Assembly: GCA_964627855.1 (NCBI GenBank)
Contig: CAZVLE010000139.1
Location: 1 to 17,068, forward strand
Direction of reading: 5' to 3'
Source: CAZVLE01 sp964627855
Lineage (GTDB): Bacteria; Bacillota; Dethiobacteria; DTU022
DNA: 17,068 nt
Under the pieces are notes generated by a model. That model was not told the DNA's origin and did no database searches. It saw nothing but the letters and a program-made list of their open reading frames with translations. This document shows, one piece after another, positions 1 to 7,935 of the stretch; position 1 is the first letter of the stretch, and each line of letters starts with the position of its first letter. The position numbers and the translations under genes were made by a program.

Positions 1-87
1 CATTCCTCTTCTGAGTTGATTATTTGCTTTCATGATAAAATGGAAATAGCTAAACTGATTGTTAGTGTGGGTTGAAGGGGTGTTAAT

Positions 88-432
88 ATGGTCGCATTAG
101 CCAAAATGGTTATTTGCTCTATCTTAATCATGCTATGCTTATTAGCGGGATGTTCCAATCAGCAAGAAGAAGGAGTCTCTTTTGTTGCTACTGTTATAGA
201 GAATAACCAATCTAACCTTCTGGTAGAGCCTGTTGAAGGTTCAGCTGAGCTAAGCAGTGCAGACAGAATTGTAGCGCATGTAGGTGATGCGATTATTGTT
301 GATCTACAAGGTGCTGAAGCAGATATCACAGCGGTTGAAGTTGGAGATAAGGTGATCATTTTTTATGATGGGATGATTGCTGAAAGCTATCCGGCACAAA
401 TTTGGAGTTTTCGAGTTCAGTTGATGGATTGA
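88..432 (+). CDS. Small secreted lipoprotein, YobA/DUF3221-like
   Basis: A 114-residue protein with a lipoprotein signal peptide: a hydrophobic stretch at residues 7-20 runs into the lipobox LLAGC, so Cys22 would be lipidated and the mature protein anchored outside the membrane. The mature part is a small beta-rich domain. Its phrases SNLLVEPVEG near the start and GDKVIIFYDG followed by AESYPAQI near the end are what I associate with the YobA-like DUF3221 family of Bacillota, whose function is unknown. The ATG is preceded by AAGGGGTG at a good spacing. It stands alone: the next gene is a tRNA on the opposite strand, so it is not part of the metabolic operons. The family call is from memory of motif style, and the exact role cannot be inferred. 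Confidence 0.8.
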   Translation: MVALAKMVICSILIMLCLLAGCSNQQEEGVSFVATVIENNQSNLLVEPVEGSAELSSADRIVAHVGDAIIVDLQGAEADITAVEVGDKVIIFYDGMIAESYPAQIWSFRVQLMD

Positions 433-536
433 GGTATGAAGTTGGTTAGACTACATTTTGCATTTATTAATCAGATGATGTTTCTTTATCGAGGGATATC
501 TGTTTAGTGGAAAGATTAATAACCTCTTAAAGTCAA

Positions 537-623
537 TGGTGCGGGCGAGAGGATTTGAACCTCCACAGGATCTCTCCCACTGGATCCTAAGTCCAGCGCG
601 TCTGCCAGTTCCGCCACGCCCGC
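537..623 (-). tRNA. tRNA-Leu (anticodon UAG)
   Basis: Read on the minus strand, the acceptor arm GCGGGCG (617-623) pairs perfectly with CGCCCGC (541-547), followed by discriminator A and an encoded CCA (537-540). The anticodon arm is CTGGA-CTTAGGA-TCCAG, giving anticodon UAG, which reads CUN leucine codons. A long variable arm (GGGAGAGATCC region) and the T-arm GGTTCAAATCC are present, as expected for a class II tRNA-Leu. The length is 87 nt including CCA. A matching promoter lies directly upstream. Confidence 0.97.
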
Positions 624-641
624 GTTTATAACCCGCATTAA

Positions 642-670
642 ATTATAACTGCTTTTCTCAAGAACTTCAA
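642..670 (-). promoter_or_regulatory. Sigma-A type promoter of tRNA-Leu
   Basis: On the minus strand, TTGAAG (665-670) and a perfect TATAAT (642-647) are separated by exactly 17 bp. The predicted start is about 12 nt before the tRNA 5' end, a normal short leader. No other gene downstream on this strand could use it. Confidence 0.75.
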
Positions 671-786
671 GTTACGAAGAACTTATTCCACGTGCTTTAC
701 GGGCTTTAATCGGTGCTGATATGCCTTGGGTCACATATTAATTGCTGTAAATGTAGGCGGTAATCGAATAGCTGACCACCCGGAAA

Positions 787-839
787 TGCAAAGGGAAGGA
801 TAAAAAACCATTTGGCTGGTCGTTTTTCCTTCCCCTGCA
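787..839 (-). terminator. Inverted repeat, probable (bidirectional) terminator of the acyl-CoA operon
   Basis: GGGAAGGA (793-800) pairs with TCCTTCCC (827-834). An inner ACCA/TGGT pairing and facing A-rich and T-rich arms make a long stem, and TGCA flanks it on both sides. It lies 41 nt past the stop codon of the last minus-strand operon gene (the dehydrogenase ending at 881). A T-run sits inside the structure on both strands (TGGTTTTTT on minus, CGTTTTT on plus) rather than cleanly after the outer stem, so it is not a textbook terminator. The remainder of the 624-880 gap, apart from the tRNA promoter, shows nothing I recognise. Confidence 0.5.
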
Positions 840-880
840 AAATTATTTTTTCCTGAAGACTGGTTCTGGCTTTACCGTAA

Positions 881-2059
881 CTATTTTCCGCAGCTCTGCA
901 AGGCCCGGGAAATAACCAGGCGTTGAATTTCGGCTGTTCCTTCCCAGATTTGATAAATTTTTGCGTCGCGAGCCCATTTCTCGACCGGATATTCGCGCAT
1001 GTAACCGTAACCGCCAAGGATTTGAATGGCTTCGATGGTGGTTTCCATCGCCACGTCTCCGGCGTAAAGTTTGGCCATGCTGCCCTCGCCCCGCTGAAAG
1101 GGTATTTCGTTGCCGGTCATCCAACCGGCTTTCCAGATCAGCAGGCGGGCTGCCTCGATCTTGGTTGCCATGTCGGCTAATTTGAAGCCAACACCTTCAT
1201 GAAGGATAATTGGCTTTTTGAACTGAATCCTTTCCGTGCTGTATTGCAGGGCATACTCGAAAGCGGCACGGGCAATGCCGAGGGCAACGGCTCCGACTCC
1301 GGGGCGCGAGTGCTCGAGCATGGCCATGGCCCCGAAAGCTCCGGCGGTGGAACCGGGTTCACCTGGTTCTCCACCAAGACGGTTTGCTTTTGGCACCCGG
1401 CAGTCGGTAAGAATAACTTCAGAGGTATGGGATGCGCGAACACCCATTTTCTTTTCTTTTTTACCCATGGCCAGGCCGGGTGTATCTTTTTCAACTATAA
1501 AACAGGCCAGTCCTCCCCAGCCCAGACTTTTATCAGTTGTGGCAAAGACCACGTGTATATCGGCTATACCGCCATTGGTGATAAAGCATTTGTTTCCATT
1601 AAGGACGTATTCGTCTCCTTCAAGGACAGCGGTGGTTGAAATGTTGGATACATCCGAACCGGCCTCAGGTTCTGTGAGGCACATTGCACCAAGGCGAACA
1701 TCATCGGGGTCGCAAAAGCGGCCAATGTACTTCTTTTTCTGTTCTTCCGTACCCATAACCATGATTGCCGTGGCGGCAAGGCCACTGCTCAGGATGGCCG
1801 TGCCTATGCCGGCGCAGCCCCAGCCCAGCTCCTCAGCGACAATAAAATGGGTTATGGGGTCGGTCACGTCTCCTCCGCCATATTCTTCGGGAAAACCGAA
1901 GTTGGTCAAACCCAGTTTGGCTGCTTTTCTGACGATATCCCAGGGGTATTCTTCTGATTCATCGTACTCTTCGGCCCGTGGGCGAATCTCCTTTTCTGCA
2001 AAATCATGAACCATCTGTTGCATCGCTTTTTGTTCGTCAGTCAGGGTAAAATCAATCAT
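881..2059 (-). CDS. Acyl-CoA dehydrogenase (canonical catalytic Glu)
   Basis: A 392-residue FAD flavoprotein of the short/medium-chain acyl-CoA dehydrogenase family, which introduces an alpha,beta double bond in an acyl-CoA and normally passes electrons to ETF. The N-terminal helical domain begins DFTLTDEQ. The FAD/substrate signature CLTEPEAGSD is at residues 127-136 and WARDAKIY near 362-369. The catalytic base Glu373 lies in the usual IWEGTAEIQ motif. Length is normal. The ATG is preceded by GGAGGAAG. It is the last gene of the eight-gene minus-strand operon, 20 nt after the SDR gene, and the second dehydrogenase in that operon. It could work alone or pair with the unusual paralogue at 4362-5582. 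Substrate is not readable from sequence; many relatives are annotated as butyryl-CoA dehydrogenase, but the context argues for a bulkier or branched substrate. Confidence 0.93.
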   Translation of the reverse strand: MIDFTLTDEQKAMQQMVHDFAEKEIRPRAEEYDESEEYPWDIVRKAAKLGLTNFGFPEEYGGGDVTDPITHFIVAEELGWGCAGIGTAILSSGLAATAIMVMGTEEQKKKYIGRFCDPDDVRLGAMCLTEPEAGSDVSNISTTAVLEGDEYVLNGNKCFITNGGIADIHVVFATTDKSLGWGGLACFIVEKDTPGLAMGKKEKKMGVRASHTSEVILTDCRVPKANRLGGEPGEPGSTAGAFGAMAMLEHSRPGVGAVALGIARAAFEYALQYSTERIQFKKPIILHEGVGFKLADMATKIEAARLLIWKAGWMTGNEIPFQRGEGSMAKLYAGDVAMETTIEAIQILGGYGYMREYPVEKWARDAKIYQIWEGTAEIQRLVISRALQSCGK

Positions 2060-2079
2060 TTTCTTCCTCCTTGTTAAAA

Positions 2080-3051
2080 TTATTTATTTTTATCCTCTCT
2101 GGTGTTTTTGCTATTGATTAAGATTTGAATTACTTCTTTGCTGCTGTATAGAGGTTTGTGATCGAGCATTTCTCTGGTCCTTTTATCTGAGACAGTCCAG
2201 CGGTACCTGATAAAGTCAAGCATCGCGGAAGGGGCTTCCACACCCGGAAAGTGGATTAAATAAAGTAGGTCGATCAGTGGGTAGGCCAGCCAGGGTGGCA
2301 AGGCCAGTACTCTGATGCCGGCCATGGCTGCGATCTCTTTAGTAGATACCAATCCTTCGCCAACTGCGTGAAAAACGCCCTCTGCTTCCATTTCAAATAC
2401 TTTCATAAAGACTTCAGCCACATCATTTTCATGAACAAATTGCATCTGTGGCCGATTGGCGCTAATCTGGAGCAAAAAAGGCCAGTTGAGGACAAAACGG
2501 GAGAGGTAATTGTCGACACCCGGTCCATAGATGATACAGGGCCTGACCATGGCTAACTTTATTTGCTTATGTTCGCCGGCAAAGTTTTTAATTGTACCTT
2601 CAACTGCATACTTGTCTGCTGCATATACATAGCCGCTGTGCTCTCTGACAGGGGCTTCTTCATCGAGCAGGGGCGGGTTGTCGGGAAAAGCGCCAAAAGC
2701 AGATGTAGATGATGCGATGATGGCCTGGTTAACAGTACATTCTGCTGCTGCTTTTAATATATTAGCAGTTCCGTCCAGGTTGATTGAGTGCATGGCCTTG
2801 ACATCCCTGATAGGATCGACGACAAAGGCCAGGTGAATAATGTTATTAACTCCTTGCTCTTTGCAGAGTTCAATTACTTCAGGGCTGCGAACATCGATCT
2901 GATAAAAAAAGACTTTATCAGTTGTTTCTGTTGCGCTAATTTGTTTTGTATCGATGGCAACAATTTTTTTAACTGAATTGTCCAGGCTTAGTCGTTGCAG
3001 GATTTTTTGTCCGAGATAACCGGCTGCGCCTGTCAGGGCAACTGTTTTCAA
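2080..3051 (-). CDS. Extended short-chain dehydrogenase/reductase (NAD-dependent epimerase/dehydratase or 3beta-HSD-like)
   Basis: A 323-residue Rossmann-fold oxidoreductase. The dinucleotide-binding motif TGAAGYLG is at residues 7-14, with an acidic residue after the second strand (AIDTK, around 32-36) that favours NAD(H). The catalytic Ser is in SSTSAFG (about 114-120) and the YxxxK pair is Tyr143/Lys147 in YAADK. FVHENDVAEVF (205-215) is typical of extended SDRs. The start is TTG with GAGGAG 8 nt upstream; no better in-frame start is near. It sits between the thiolase and the last acyl-CoA dehydrogenase. Extended SDRs include sugar epimerases and 3beta-hydroxysteroid dehydrogenases. In an acyl-CoA operon lacking a visible 3-hydroxyacyl-CoA dehydrogenase, a role in oxidising a hydroxyl on the substrate is possible but unproven. 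Confidence 0.82.
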   Translation of the reverse strand: MKTVALTGAAGYLGQKILQRLSLDNSVKKIVAIDTKQISATETTDKVFFYQIDVRSPEVIELCKEQGVNNIIHLAFVVDPIRDVKAMHSINLDGTANILKAAAECTVNQAIIASSTSAFGAFPDNPPLLDEEAPVREHSGYVYAADKYAVEGTIKNFAGEHKQIKLAMVRPCIIYGPGVDNYLSRFVLNWPFLLQISANRPQMQFVHENDVAEVFMKVFEMEAEGVFHAVGEGLVSTKEIAAMAGIRVLALPPWLAYPLIDLLYLIHFPGVEAPSAMLDFIRYRWTVSDKRTREMLDHKPLYSSKEVIQILINSKNTREDKNK

Positions 3052-3099
3052 AGCTGAGTCTCCTCTGGCCTGATTGATAGTTAGTGTTAATATAGACTG

Positions 3100-4338
3100 C
3101 TACTCTTTTTGAAATATGTGGATGGCTGCTACTGCCTCTTCCACACCGAGAAAACCACCCCCGTTTTCAGCCAGGCCCAACCGGGCGTCCATAACCTGGC
3201 GTTTTCCGGCTTCACCACGCAGCTGGGTTACTATTTCATAAACCTGGGCCAGACCAGAAGCTCCGATAGGGTGACCGCGGCACTCCAGCCCTCCCGAAGG
3301 GTTGACGGGAAGCCTGCCCCCTATTTTTGTTGCTCCTGAAGCGGCGAATTCTCCACCTTCACCTTCCGGGCAGAAACCGAGCACTTCTGTCTGCAATAGT
3401 TCGCCAAAAGCTGTAGCATCATGAACCTCGGCTACATCGATATCTTCTGGGCCGACACCGGCCTGGTGATAGGCTTTTTGAGCGATCAGTTTACCAATAT
3501 GCTCACCGTCAATAGCCCTTTCTCTGCCTGTACCCAGGGTAGAGGCGAGAATTTTTACCGGGCGGGCTTTGTTAAGACGGGCCAGGTAATTTTCAGAACA
3601 GAGGATGGCTGCTGCGGCCCCGTCACCTACAGGTGAACACATTGAACGGGTGAAAGGATAAGCAACGGGTTTATCAGCCAGTATTTCTGCAACGCTCATC
3701 TCTTTCCTGATCTGGGCCTGAGGGTTAAGAAAACCATGGGTATGGTTCTTTGAGGCGATAATAGCCAGTTGTTCCTGGGTGGTTCCGTAACGGGCCATGT
3801 GAAACCTTGTGCCGAAAGCATAGATATCCATAAAAATACTTCTTCCTGCTCCGGGTTCTGATTCCGGTGGGACAGCAAGGGGAAGTGAACTGATCATTTC
3901 CATGATTGAGGCCAGCTTGTTCGGAAACTCTTCCACATCAAGGCAGGTTGCGTAAGAACGGAAAGAAAGCATTTTATCTTCGCTGCTGATTTTTTCAGCG
4001 CCCAGGACAAGAACCACATCGTAAAGGCCGGCTTTAATGGCCGTCCAGCCCAGGTGCAGGGCAGTGGCGGCACCGGCACAGGCGTTTTCTGTGTTGATGA
4101 TCGGTATTTCAGCAAAGCCCATGGGCGTAAGCATCACCTGGCCCCTGATAGAATGTTGTTCGCTGAACATTCCCCAGAATGAATTGGCCGCGTAAGCTGC
4201 TTCGATGGCCTCTTTTTCTAAGCCGGCATCTGCCAGGGCTGCATTGACTGCTTCTGCTGCCAGCTTTTTGACAGAACCGTCGAGAAACTTCCCGAAATTG
4301 GTCATGGCTGCCCCGATTATGTAAACATTATCAGACAT
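3100..4338 (-). CDS. SCP2-type thiolase (acetyl-CoA acetyltransferase family)
   Basis: A 412-residue thiolase-fold enzyme of the SCP-x/lipid-transfer branch, expected to cleave 3-oxoacyl-CoA with CoA or to run a related carbon-carbon reaction. The nucleophilic Cys87 lies in NTENACAGAA. A His is at 306 in EVHDATAFGE. The oxyanion/base motif NPSGGLECRGHPIGASG has His356. The C-terminal motif is ENGGGFLG rather than the CxG of classical thiolases. SCP2-type thiolases usually carry the second catalytic Cys in an HDCF motif, but here it reads HDAT, so that Cys is absent; Cys353 is nearby in primary sequence to His356. The ATG is preceded by GAGAGGA. It lies between the SDR and an acyl-CoA dehydrogenase. 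No DUF35 partner, needed by the Ltp-type retro-aldolases, is present in the window, which favours thiolase over aldolase activity but does not prove it. Confidence 0.88.
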   Translation of the reverse strand: MSDNVYIIGAAMTNFGKFLDGSVKKLAAEAVNAALADAGLEKEAIEAAYAANSFWGMFSEQHSIRGQVMLTPMGFAEIPIINTENACAGAATALHLGWTAIKAGLYDVVLVLGAEKISSEDKMLSFRSYATCLDVEEFPNKLASIMEMISSLPLAVPPESEPGAGRSIFMDIYAFGTRFHMARYGTTQEQLAIIASKNHTHGFLNPQAQIRKEMSVAEILADKPVAYPFTRSMCSPVGDGAAAAILCSENYLARLNKARPVKILASTLGTGRERAIDGEHIGKLIAQKAYHQAGVGPEDIDVAEVHDATAFGELLQTEVLGFCPEGEGGEFAASGATKIGGRLPVNPSGGLECRGHPIGASGLAQVYEIVTQLRGEAGKRQVMDARLGLAENGGGFLGVEEAVAAIHIFQKE

Positions 4339-4361
4339 TTTGTTCCTCTCTTTCCACCAGG

Positions 4362-5582
4362 CTAAAGTCTTTCAGAGGCGAATACAGCCAGGCTGTCATT
4401 GGAACCGTCTTCTATAAGACCAGCCCTGGCATCGCGAAATATTTTCTCGATATGATATTCTCTGGCCAGGCCGTTACCGCCAAAGATCTGAATGGCATCA
4501 TGAGCTACCTGGAATGCTGTGTCGGTGCAGAATATTTTAGCGGCGACTGAGTATTCTGTAGCCGGTGGAGTGTTATTCATGTTGTAATTCATGGCCGCCC
4601 TCGATAAAGCACGGCTGGCTTCAATTGATTTGAACATGTGAAACAATTTGTAGCGAACATGCTGGTGCTCAAATAGGGCTTTGCCGCCCTGAACTCTTTC
4701 CTTGGCATAGACCAGCGCCTCTTCATAGGCAGCCCGGGCTACTCCGGTATAAACTGCAGACATGTAGGCGTTGGCCGTAGCCAGGGTTACATCAAGAATA
4801 GCCTCGTAGCTGTCTTCTTCGATCAGCATGTATTCCTCACGCACTTTAACATTGTCGAAGTAAAGTTCTCCCTGGTTAAGCGCTCTTTTGCCCATCTTGT
4901 CCAGCGGTTTCCCGCGCGTTACCCCGGGCAGATCGAGCGGAACAATACAGATTCCCCCGCCTGCCATGCCCATTTCAGGATCTATGGTCAGGTAAACGGC
5001 AGCATGCGAAGCTACAGTGCCCATGGAAACCCAGGCAGCTTTTTGCCCGTTGAGAACCCAGTGATCTTTTTCCTTGCGGGCCCTGACCTTACCGGATATG
5101 GCCGAATCCTGGAATTGACCGGTGTTGCAAGCCAGGGTGTCAGAGCCGTGATCGGGTTCGGTAATGGCCCAGCAACCGGTATACTTGCCCTCCTCATCAT
5201 TGCAAAATGGAAGGATAATGTTGTCGACCAGAAAGTCGGTCGGGACCATTGCTGAAAGGAAGGCCGGGAAACAGCAGACTCCCAGGGCAATGGTTAAATC
5301 GCAGGCGCCCCAGCCCATTTCTTCGGCAACCATGTTTACCTCGACCGGAGCCAGGCCGAGCCCGCCGTATTCGTCAGGGATCAGAATTTTATGCAAGCCC
5401 AGTTTGTAAGCCCCTTTCATGTAGTCCCAGAATTCCGAGTTTGGAGCGATCACTTCCTCGGGACTTAAAGGGTCAAGTCGTTCACTGATGGGGCGCATTA
5501 CCTCGCTTGCAAACTTATGAACCGTATCGCGAAACATTAACTGCTCTTCTGTCAGGTCCAGATCCAAATCGAGATAGGCCAT
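4362..5582 (-). CDS. Acyl-CoA dehydrogenase family protein with Asp at the catalytic-Glu position
   Basis: A 406-residue protein with the full acyl-CoA dehydrogenase fold: N-terminal helices (TEEQLMFRDTVHKFA), the FAD motif WAITEPDHGSD at 138-148, and the C-terminal FGGNGLAREY followed by IFRDAR. Counting without gaps from the conserved RDA, the catalytic Glu of the neighbouring paralogue (Glu373) falls on Asp392 here, in LIEDGSND. Glu391 occupies the preceding position. The alternative Glu site used by isovaleryl- and long-chain dehydrogenases seems to be Thr266. The base is therefore Asp392, a shifted Glu391, or none. The protein may have altered regiochemistry, or be the structural half of a heteromer with the product of 881-2059. 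The ATG is preceded by AAAGGAA. It is 17 nt after the acyl-CoA ligase gene in the same operon. Confidence 0.9.
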   Translation of the reverse strand: MAYLDLDLDLTEEQLMFRDTVHKFASEVMRPISERLDPLSPEEVIAPNSEFWDYMKGAYKLGLHKILIPDEYGGLGLAPVEVNMVAEEMGWGACDLTIALGVCCFPAFLSAMVPTDFLVDNIILPFCNDEEGKYTGCWAITEPDHGSDTLACNTGQFQDSAISGKVRARKEKDHWVLNGQKAAWVSMGTVASHAAVYLTIDPEMGMAGGGICIVPLDLPGVTRGKPLDKMGKRALNQGELYFDNVKVREEYMLIEEDSYEAILDVTLATANAYMSAVYTGVARAAYEEALVYAKERVQGGKALFEHQHVRYKLFHMFKSIEASRALSRAAMNYNMNNTPPATEYSVAAKIFCTDTAFQVAHDAIQIFGGNGLAREYHIEKIFRDARAGLIEDGSNDSLAVFASERL

Positions 5583-5599
5583 TTTTAGGTTCCTTTCTA

Positions 5600-7204
5600 T
5601 TAAGGATTAAACTTATAAATATTTCCTTCATTTTTTTCGAGCGCTTCACGCAAGAGTCGGTCAAGCGGTTTTTCTGATATGGTTTTTGGAATTTCTGCAA
5701 CCACCTGTAAGTAGGAAGGAATAAAGTTTGTGGCCAGCTCCTGGCGGCATTTCTCAAATATTTTTTCCGCATTAATTGTTTTACCGCTAAAAGGCGTTAC
5801 TGCTGCCACGAGATCGCTTTCTCCGGGGGCTCCGGAAGCTGCCGGGATACCATAGACACAGACTTCACTGACATCAGGGTGTTCACCGATTACTTTTTCC
5901 AGGTAATCGGGCTGAATGAAATCTCCGGAGCGGCGCAGTTCTGCTCCCTTGCGGTGCTGAAAATAGTACCAGCCCTCCTTGTCCCGGGAAACAATGTCAC
6001 CGGTGCGCAGCCATCCACCACGCGTTTTTTCGGCTGATGCTTCCGGCAGGCCAAGGTAATCAACCTTGGTTTCTCCTTTTAAGAGGCGGCAGATTAGCTC
6101 ACCCTTTTCACCCGGCGGTAAATCTTTGTCATTTTCATCGACGATTTTAAATTCCATGATGCCGGGTACTGGTTTGCCAAAGGAGCCGATTGGGCCTTTA
6201 CCGATCGGTTTGTAGGCAAAACCGCCTTCTACCGAGCCGTACCATTCTAAAATTTTTACGTTAAAGCGTTTTTCGAATTGATCCCAGATTGCTTTTGGGG
6301 TGCCGGCGCTGATCACCTTTGTTACCGGGTTGTCTGCATCATCTTCCCGCTCCGGTTCGTTATATATTGAAGACATCATTCCGCCCAGCAGGGAAAAGGA
6401 GGTGCACCCGTATTTGCGGCACAGATCCCAGATGCGGCTTTTAGTGAAGCGGGGGCTGAAAACTGCCTTTATGCCGAGGTAAAGCGCCGGGAAAAGGGTC
6501 ACTGCCTGGGCATTGCCATGCGTCAGGGAAAGACCGTTGTAGAGGATATCGTCTTTTTTGTATTGCCACACCAGGCGGGTGAGGATCGTAAAAAGGCCGG
6601 TCCGGTTGTTGCGGATCATTACTCCCTTGGGGTCTCCCGTTGTGCCCGAGGTATAGATTATTTGCATCGGGTGACGCACATCCATGATTTGCTGCTCAAC
6701 TTTTTGCCAGTTTTCTTCTGCCAGGGTATCATTTAATGAATGATAAGTGCCGGATGGTGCAATATCCTGTTCCGGGCGATAGGCTACGGAAATGAAATCA
6801 AGGCGCGGCAGCTCTTTTTTTATCTCTTCCAGGTAGGGGAGGCACTCGCCGGAAACGATAGCCGCCCGGGCGCCGCTGTTTTCGAGCAGGTACTTGAGTC
6901 TTTTCTCCCGGTAACGGGGATCAACCGGTACGGCTACAGCACCGAGGGTGGTTCCTGCCAGCAGGGCATAAATAAATTCGGGGTGGTTACGCATGTAAAC
7001 GGCGAAGGTGTCGCCCTTGCCGATGTTCCGGTCGGCCAGCAGGCGGGCCAGTTTGTTTGATTGTCTGTAAAGGTTGCCATAGGTGAGAACTTCTTCACCA
7101 CCGCAGCCGTCTTCAAAAATGAATATTTCCCGGTCCGGGTTTTTATCTGCCTGCATCTCCACGAAATGGGAAGCAATGACCTGGTTCAAGTGTGCTTTGG
7201 ACAT
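5600..7204 (-). CDS. AMP-forming acyl-CoA synthetase (CaiC/BaiB/FadD-like ligase)
   Basis: A 534-residue adenylate-forming enzyme that would activate a free carboxylic acid to its CoA thioester with ATP, the entry step for this operon. The phosphate-binding motif YTSGTTGDPKG is at 184-194. The adenine-binding motif WYGSVEGG is at 321-328, the ribose-binding TGD at 401-403 and the A8 Arg418. The A10 lysine is Lys512 in PKTISEKP, where the usual Gly before Lys is Glu. The segment RRSGDFIQP is reminiscent of crotonobetaine/carnitine and bile-acid CoA ligases, but substrate cannot be assigned. Start ATG has GAGGTGATC upstream. It follows the two DUF2148 genes (36-nt gap) and is 17 nt before the dehydrogenase gene. 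Length is normal and no frameshift is seen. Confidence 0.92.
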   Translation of the reverse strand: MSKAHLNQVIASHFVEMQADKNPDREIFIFEDGCGGEEVLTYGNLYRQSNKLARLLADRNIGKGDTFAVYMRNHPEFIYALLAGTTLGAVAVPVDPRYREKRLKYLLENSGARAAIVSGECLPYLEEIKKELPRLDFISVAYRPEQDIAPSGTYHSLNDTLAEENWQKVEQQIMDVRHPMQIIYTSGTTGDPKGVMIRNNRTGLFTILTRLVWQYKKDDILYNGLSLTHGNAQAVTLFPALYLGIKAVFSPRFTKSRIWDLCRKYGCTSFSLLGGMMSSIYNEPEREDDADNPVTKVISAGTPKAIWDQFEKRFNVKILEWYGSVEGGFAYKPIGKGPIGSFGKPVPGIMEFKIVDENDKDLPPGEKGELICRLLKGETKVDYLGLPEASAEKTRGGWLRTGDIVSRDKEGWYYFQHRKGAELRRSGDFIQPDYLEKVIGEHPDVSEVCVYGIPAASGAPGESDLVAAVTPFSGKTINAEKIFEKCRQELATNFIPSYLQVVAEIPKTISEKPLDRLLREALEKNEGNIYKFNP

Positions 7205-7240
7205 CTTTGATCACCTCTTTTCCAGAGAAATCAGGGGTGT

Positions 7241-7891
7241 TTACTCTTCAATAGCGCCAATGAAGCCCCGGTTATAGGTGGGAAACTCTTTGTTAAAGAT
7301 TTCTTCCCAGTATTCTTCCGTCCAGTACTTGTGGCGGTCAAAATAGGGATCTATTTTGGCGGCACTGACAGAGACGCTGACTACCAGATCGACATCTTCG
7401 ATAATTTCCAGGGCCAGGGCGGCAAAGGCAAAGGTGCTGAATACGCGGCAGTGCAGGCCCAGTCTCCAGGCAATAGATGCCGCTGCCCCGGCAGCCAGGT
7501 TGATGTTAATGTTCCGAAACTGGCAGCTCGGTCCGCGGGCCGTTAATGATTCCATGGTTTCGGCACGGTTTAATTCTTTGCAGGTGCGGTAACCGCAGGC
7601 GCCGCAATCGTAATTGAAATAAGATCTTCTCTTGTCACCGATAATGAGCAGAGAACAGGGTTCCTTGATTAATTCCATCAGATGGCGGCCGTCGCGGGCG
7701 GCAAGCGGTGACATGTCACCGAGGGAAAAACAGAATTCAGCAATCATTTCCATTTCCTCATTGCCGATGGTAATCATTTTTATGGTATTGTGATTACCAA
7801 AGCGAATGCTGTTATGGGCAGACAGGGCCATCAGTTCTACAGCGCGATCCAAACCTTTTTGGACCAGGTCATCCATCTCTCTGATTGTCAT
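7241..7891 (-). CDS. DUF2148 ferredoxin-domain protein (copy 2 of tandem pair)
   Basis: A 216-residue protein of the uncharacterised DUF2148 / COG4739 type. Four cysteines form a probable [4Fe-4S] site: Cys96, Cys99 and Cys104 in DCGACGYRTC, and Cys123 in GPSCQFRN (C-x2-C-x4-C-x18-C). This spacing resembles the small FeS domain found in corrinoid Fe-S proteins and RnfB. An Ala-rich stretch (131-165) follows, then VVSVSVSAAKIDPYF near the C-terminus. The N-terminal half lacks the TAP motif found in the neighbouring copy, so this is the more divergent paralogue. The ATG has AAGGAGGT upstream. It sits between the other DUF2148 gene and the acyl-CoA ligase. No enzymatic function is known to me; a redox or metal role in acyl-CoA metabolism is inferred from position only. 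Confidence 0.85.
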   Translation of the reverse strand: MTIREMDDLVQKGLDRAVELMALSAHNSIRFGNHNTIKMITIGNEEMEMIAEFCFSLGDMSPLAARDGRHLMELIKEPCSLLIIGDKRRSYFNYDCGACGYRTCKELNRAETMESLTARGPSCQFRNININLAAGAAASIAWRLGLHCRVFSTFAFAALALEIIEDVDLVVSVSVSAAKIDPYFDRHKYWTEEYWEEIFNKEFPTYNRGFIGAIEE

Positions 7892-7935
7892 GATCAGACC
7901 TCCTTGAAGACGTTATCACTGCTTAGCTAGACAGG

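Noticed and set aside
433..536. Possible terminator or small gene between the lipoprotein and tRNA genes
   Set aside because: No stable stem with a T-run and no frame with a ribosome binding site could be found; only AT-rich spacer is visible.
706..1124. Minus-strand open frames overlapping the end of the dehydrogenase gene
   Set aside because: They overlap a firmly supported gene in another frame and show no recognisable motif; the non-overlapping part crosses the terminator-like hairpin.
1236..2009. 257-codon open frame on the plus strand, plus smaller ones at 923-1180 and 1199-1639
   Set aside because: They lie wholly antisense to the acyl-CoA dehydrogenase gene, have low-complexity Ser/Pro/Arg-rich translations and no ribosome binding site; they are shadows of its codon bias.
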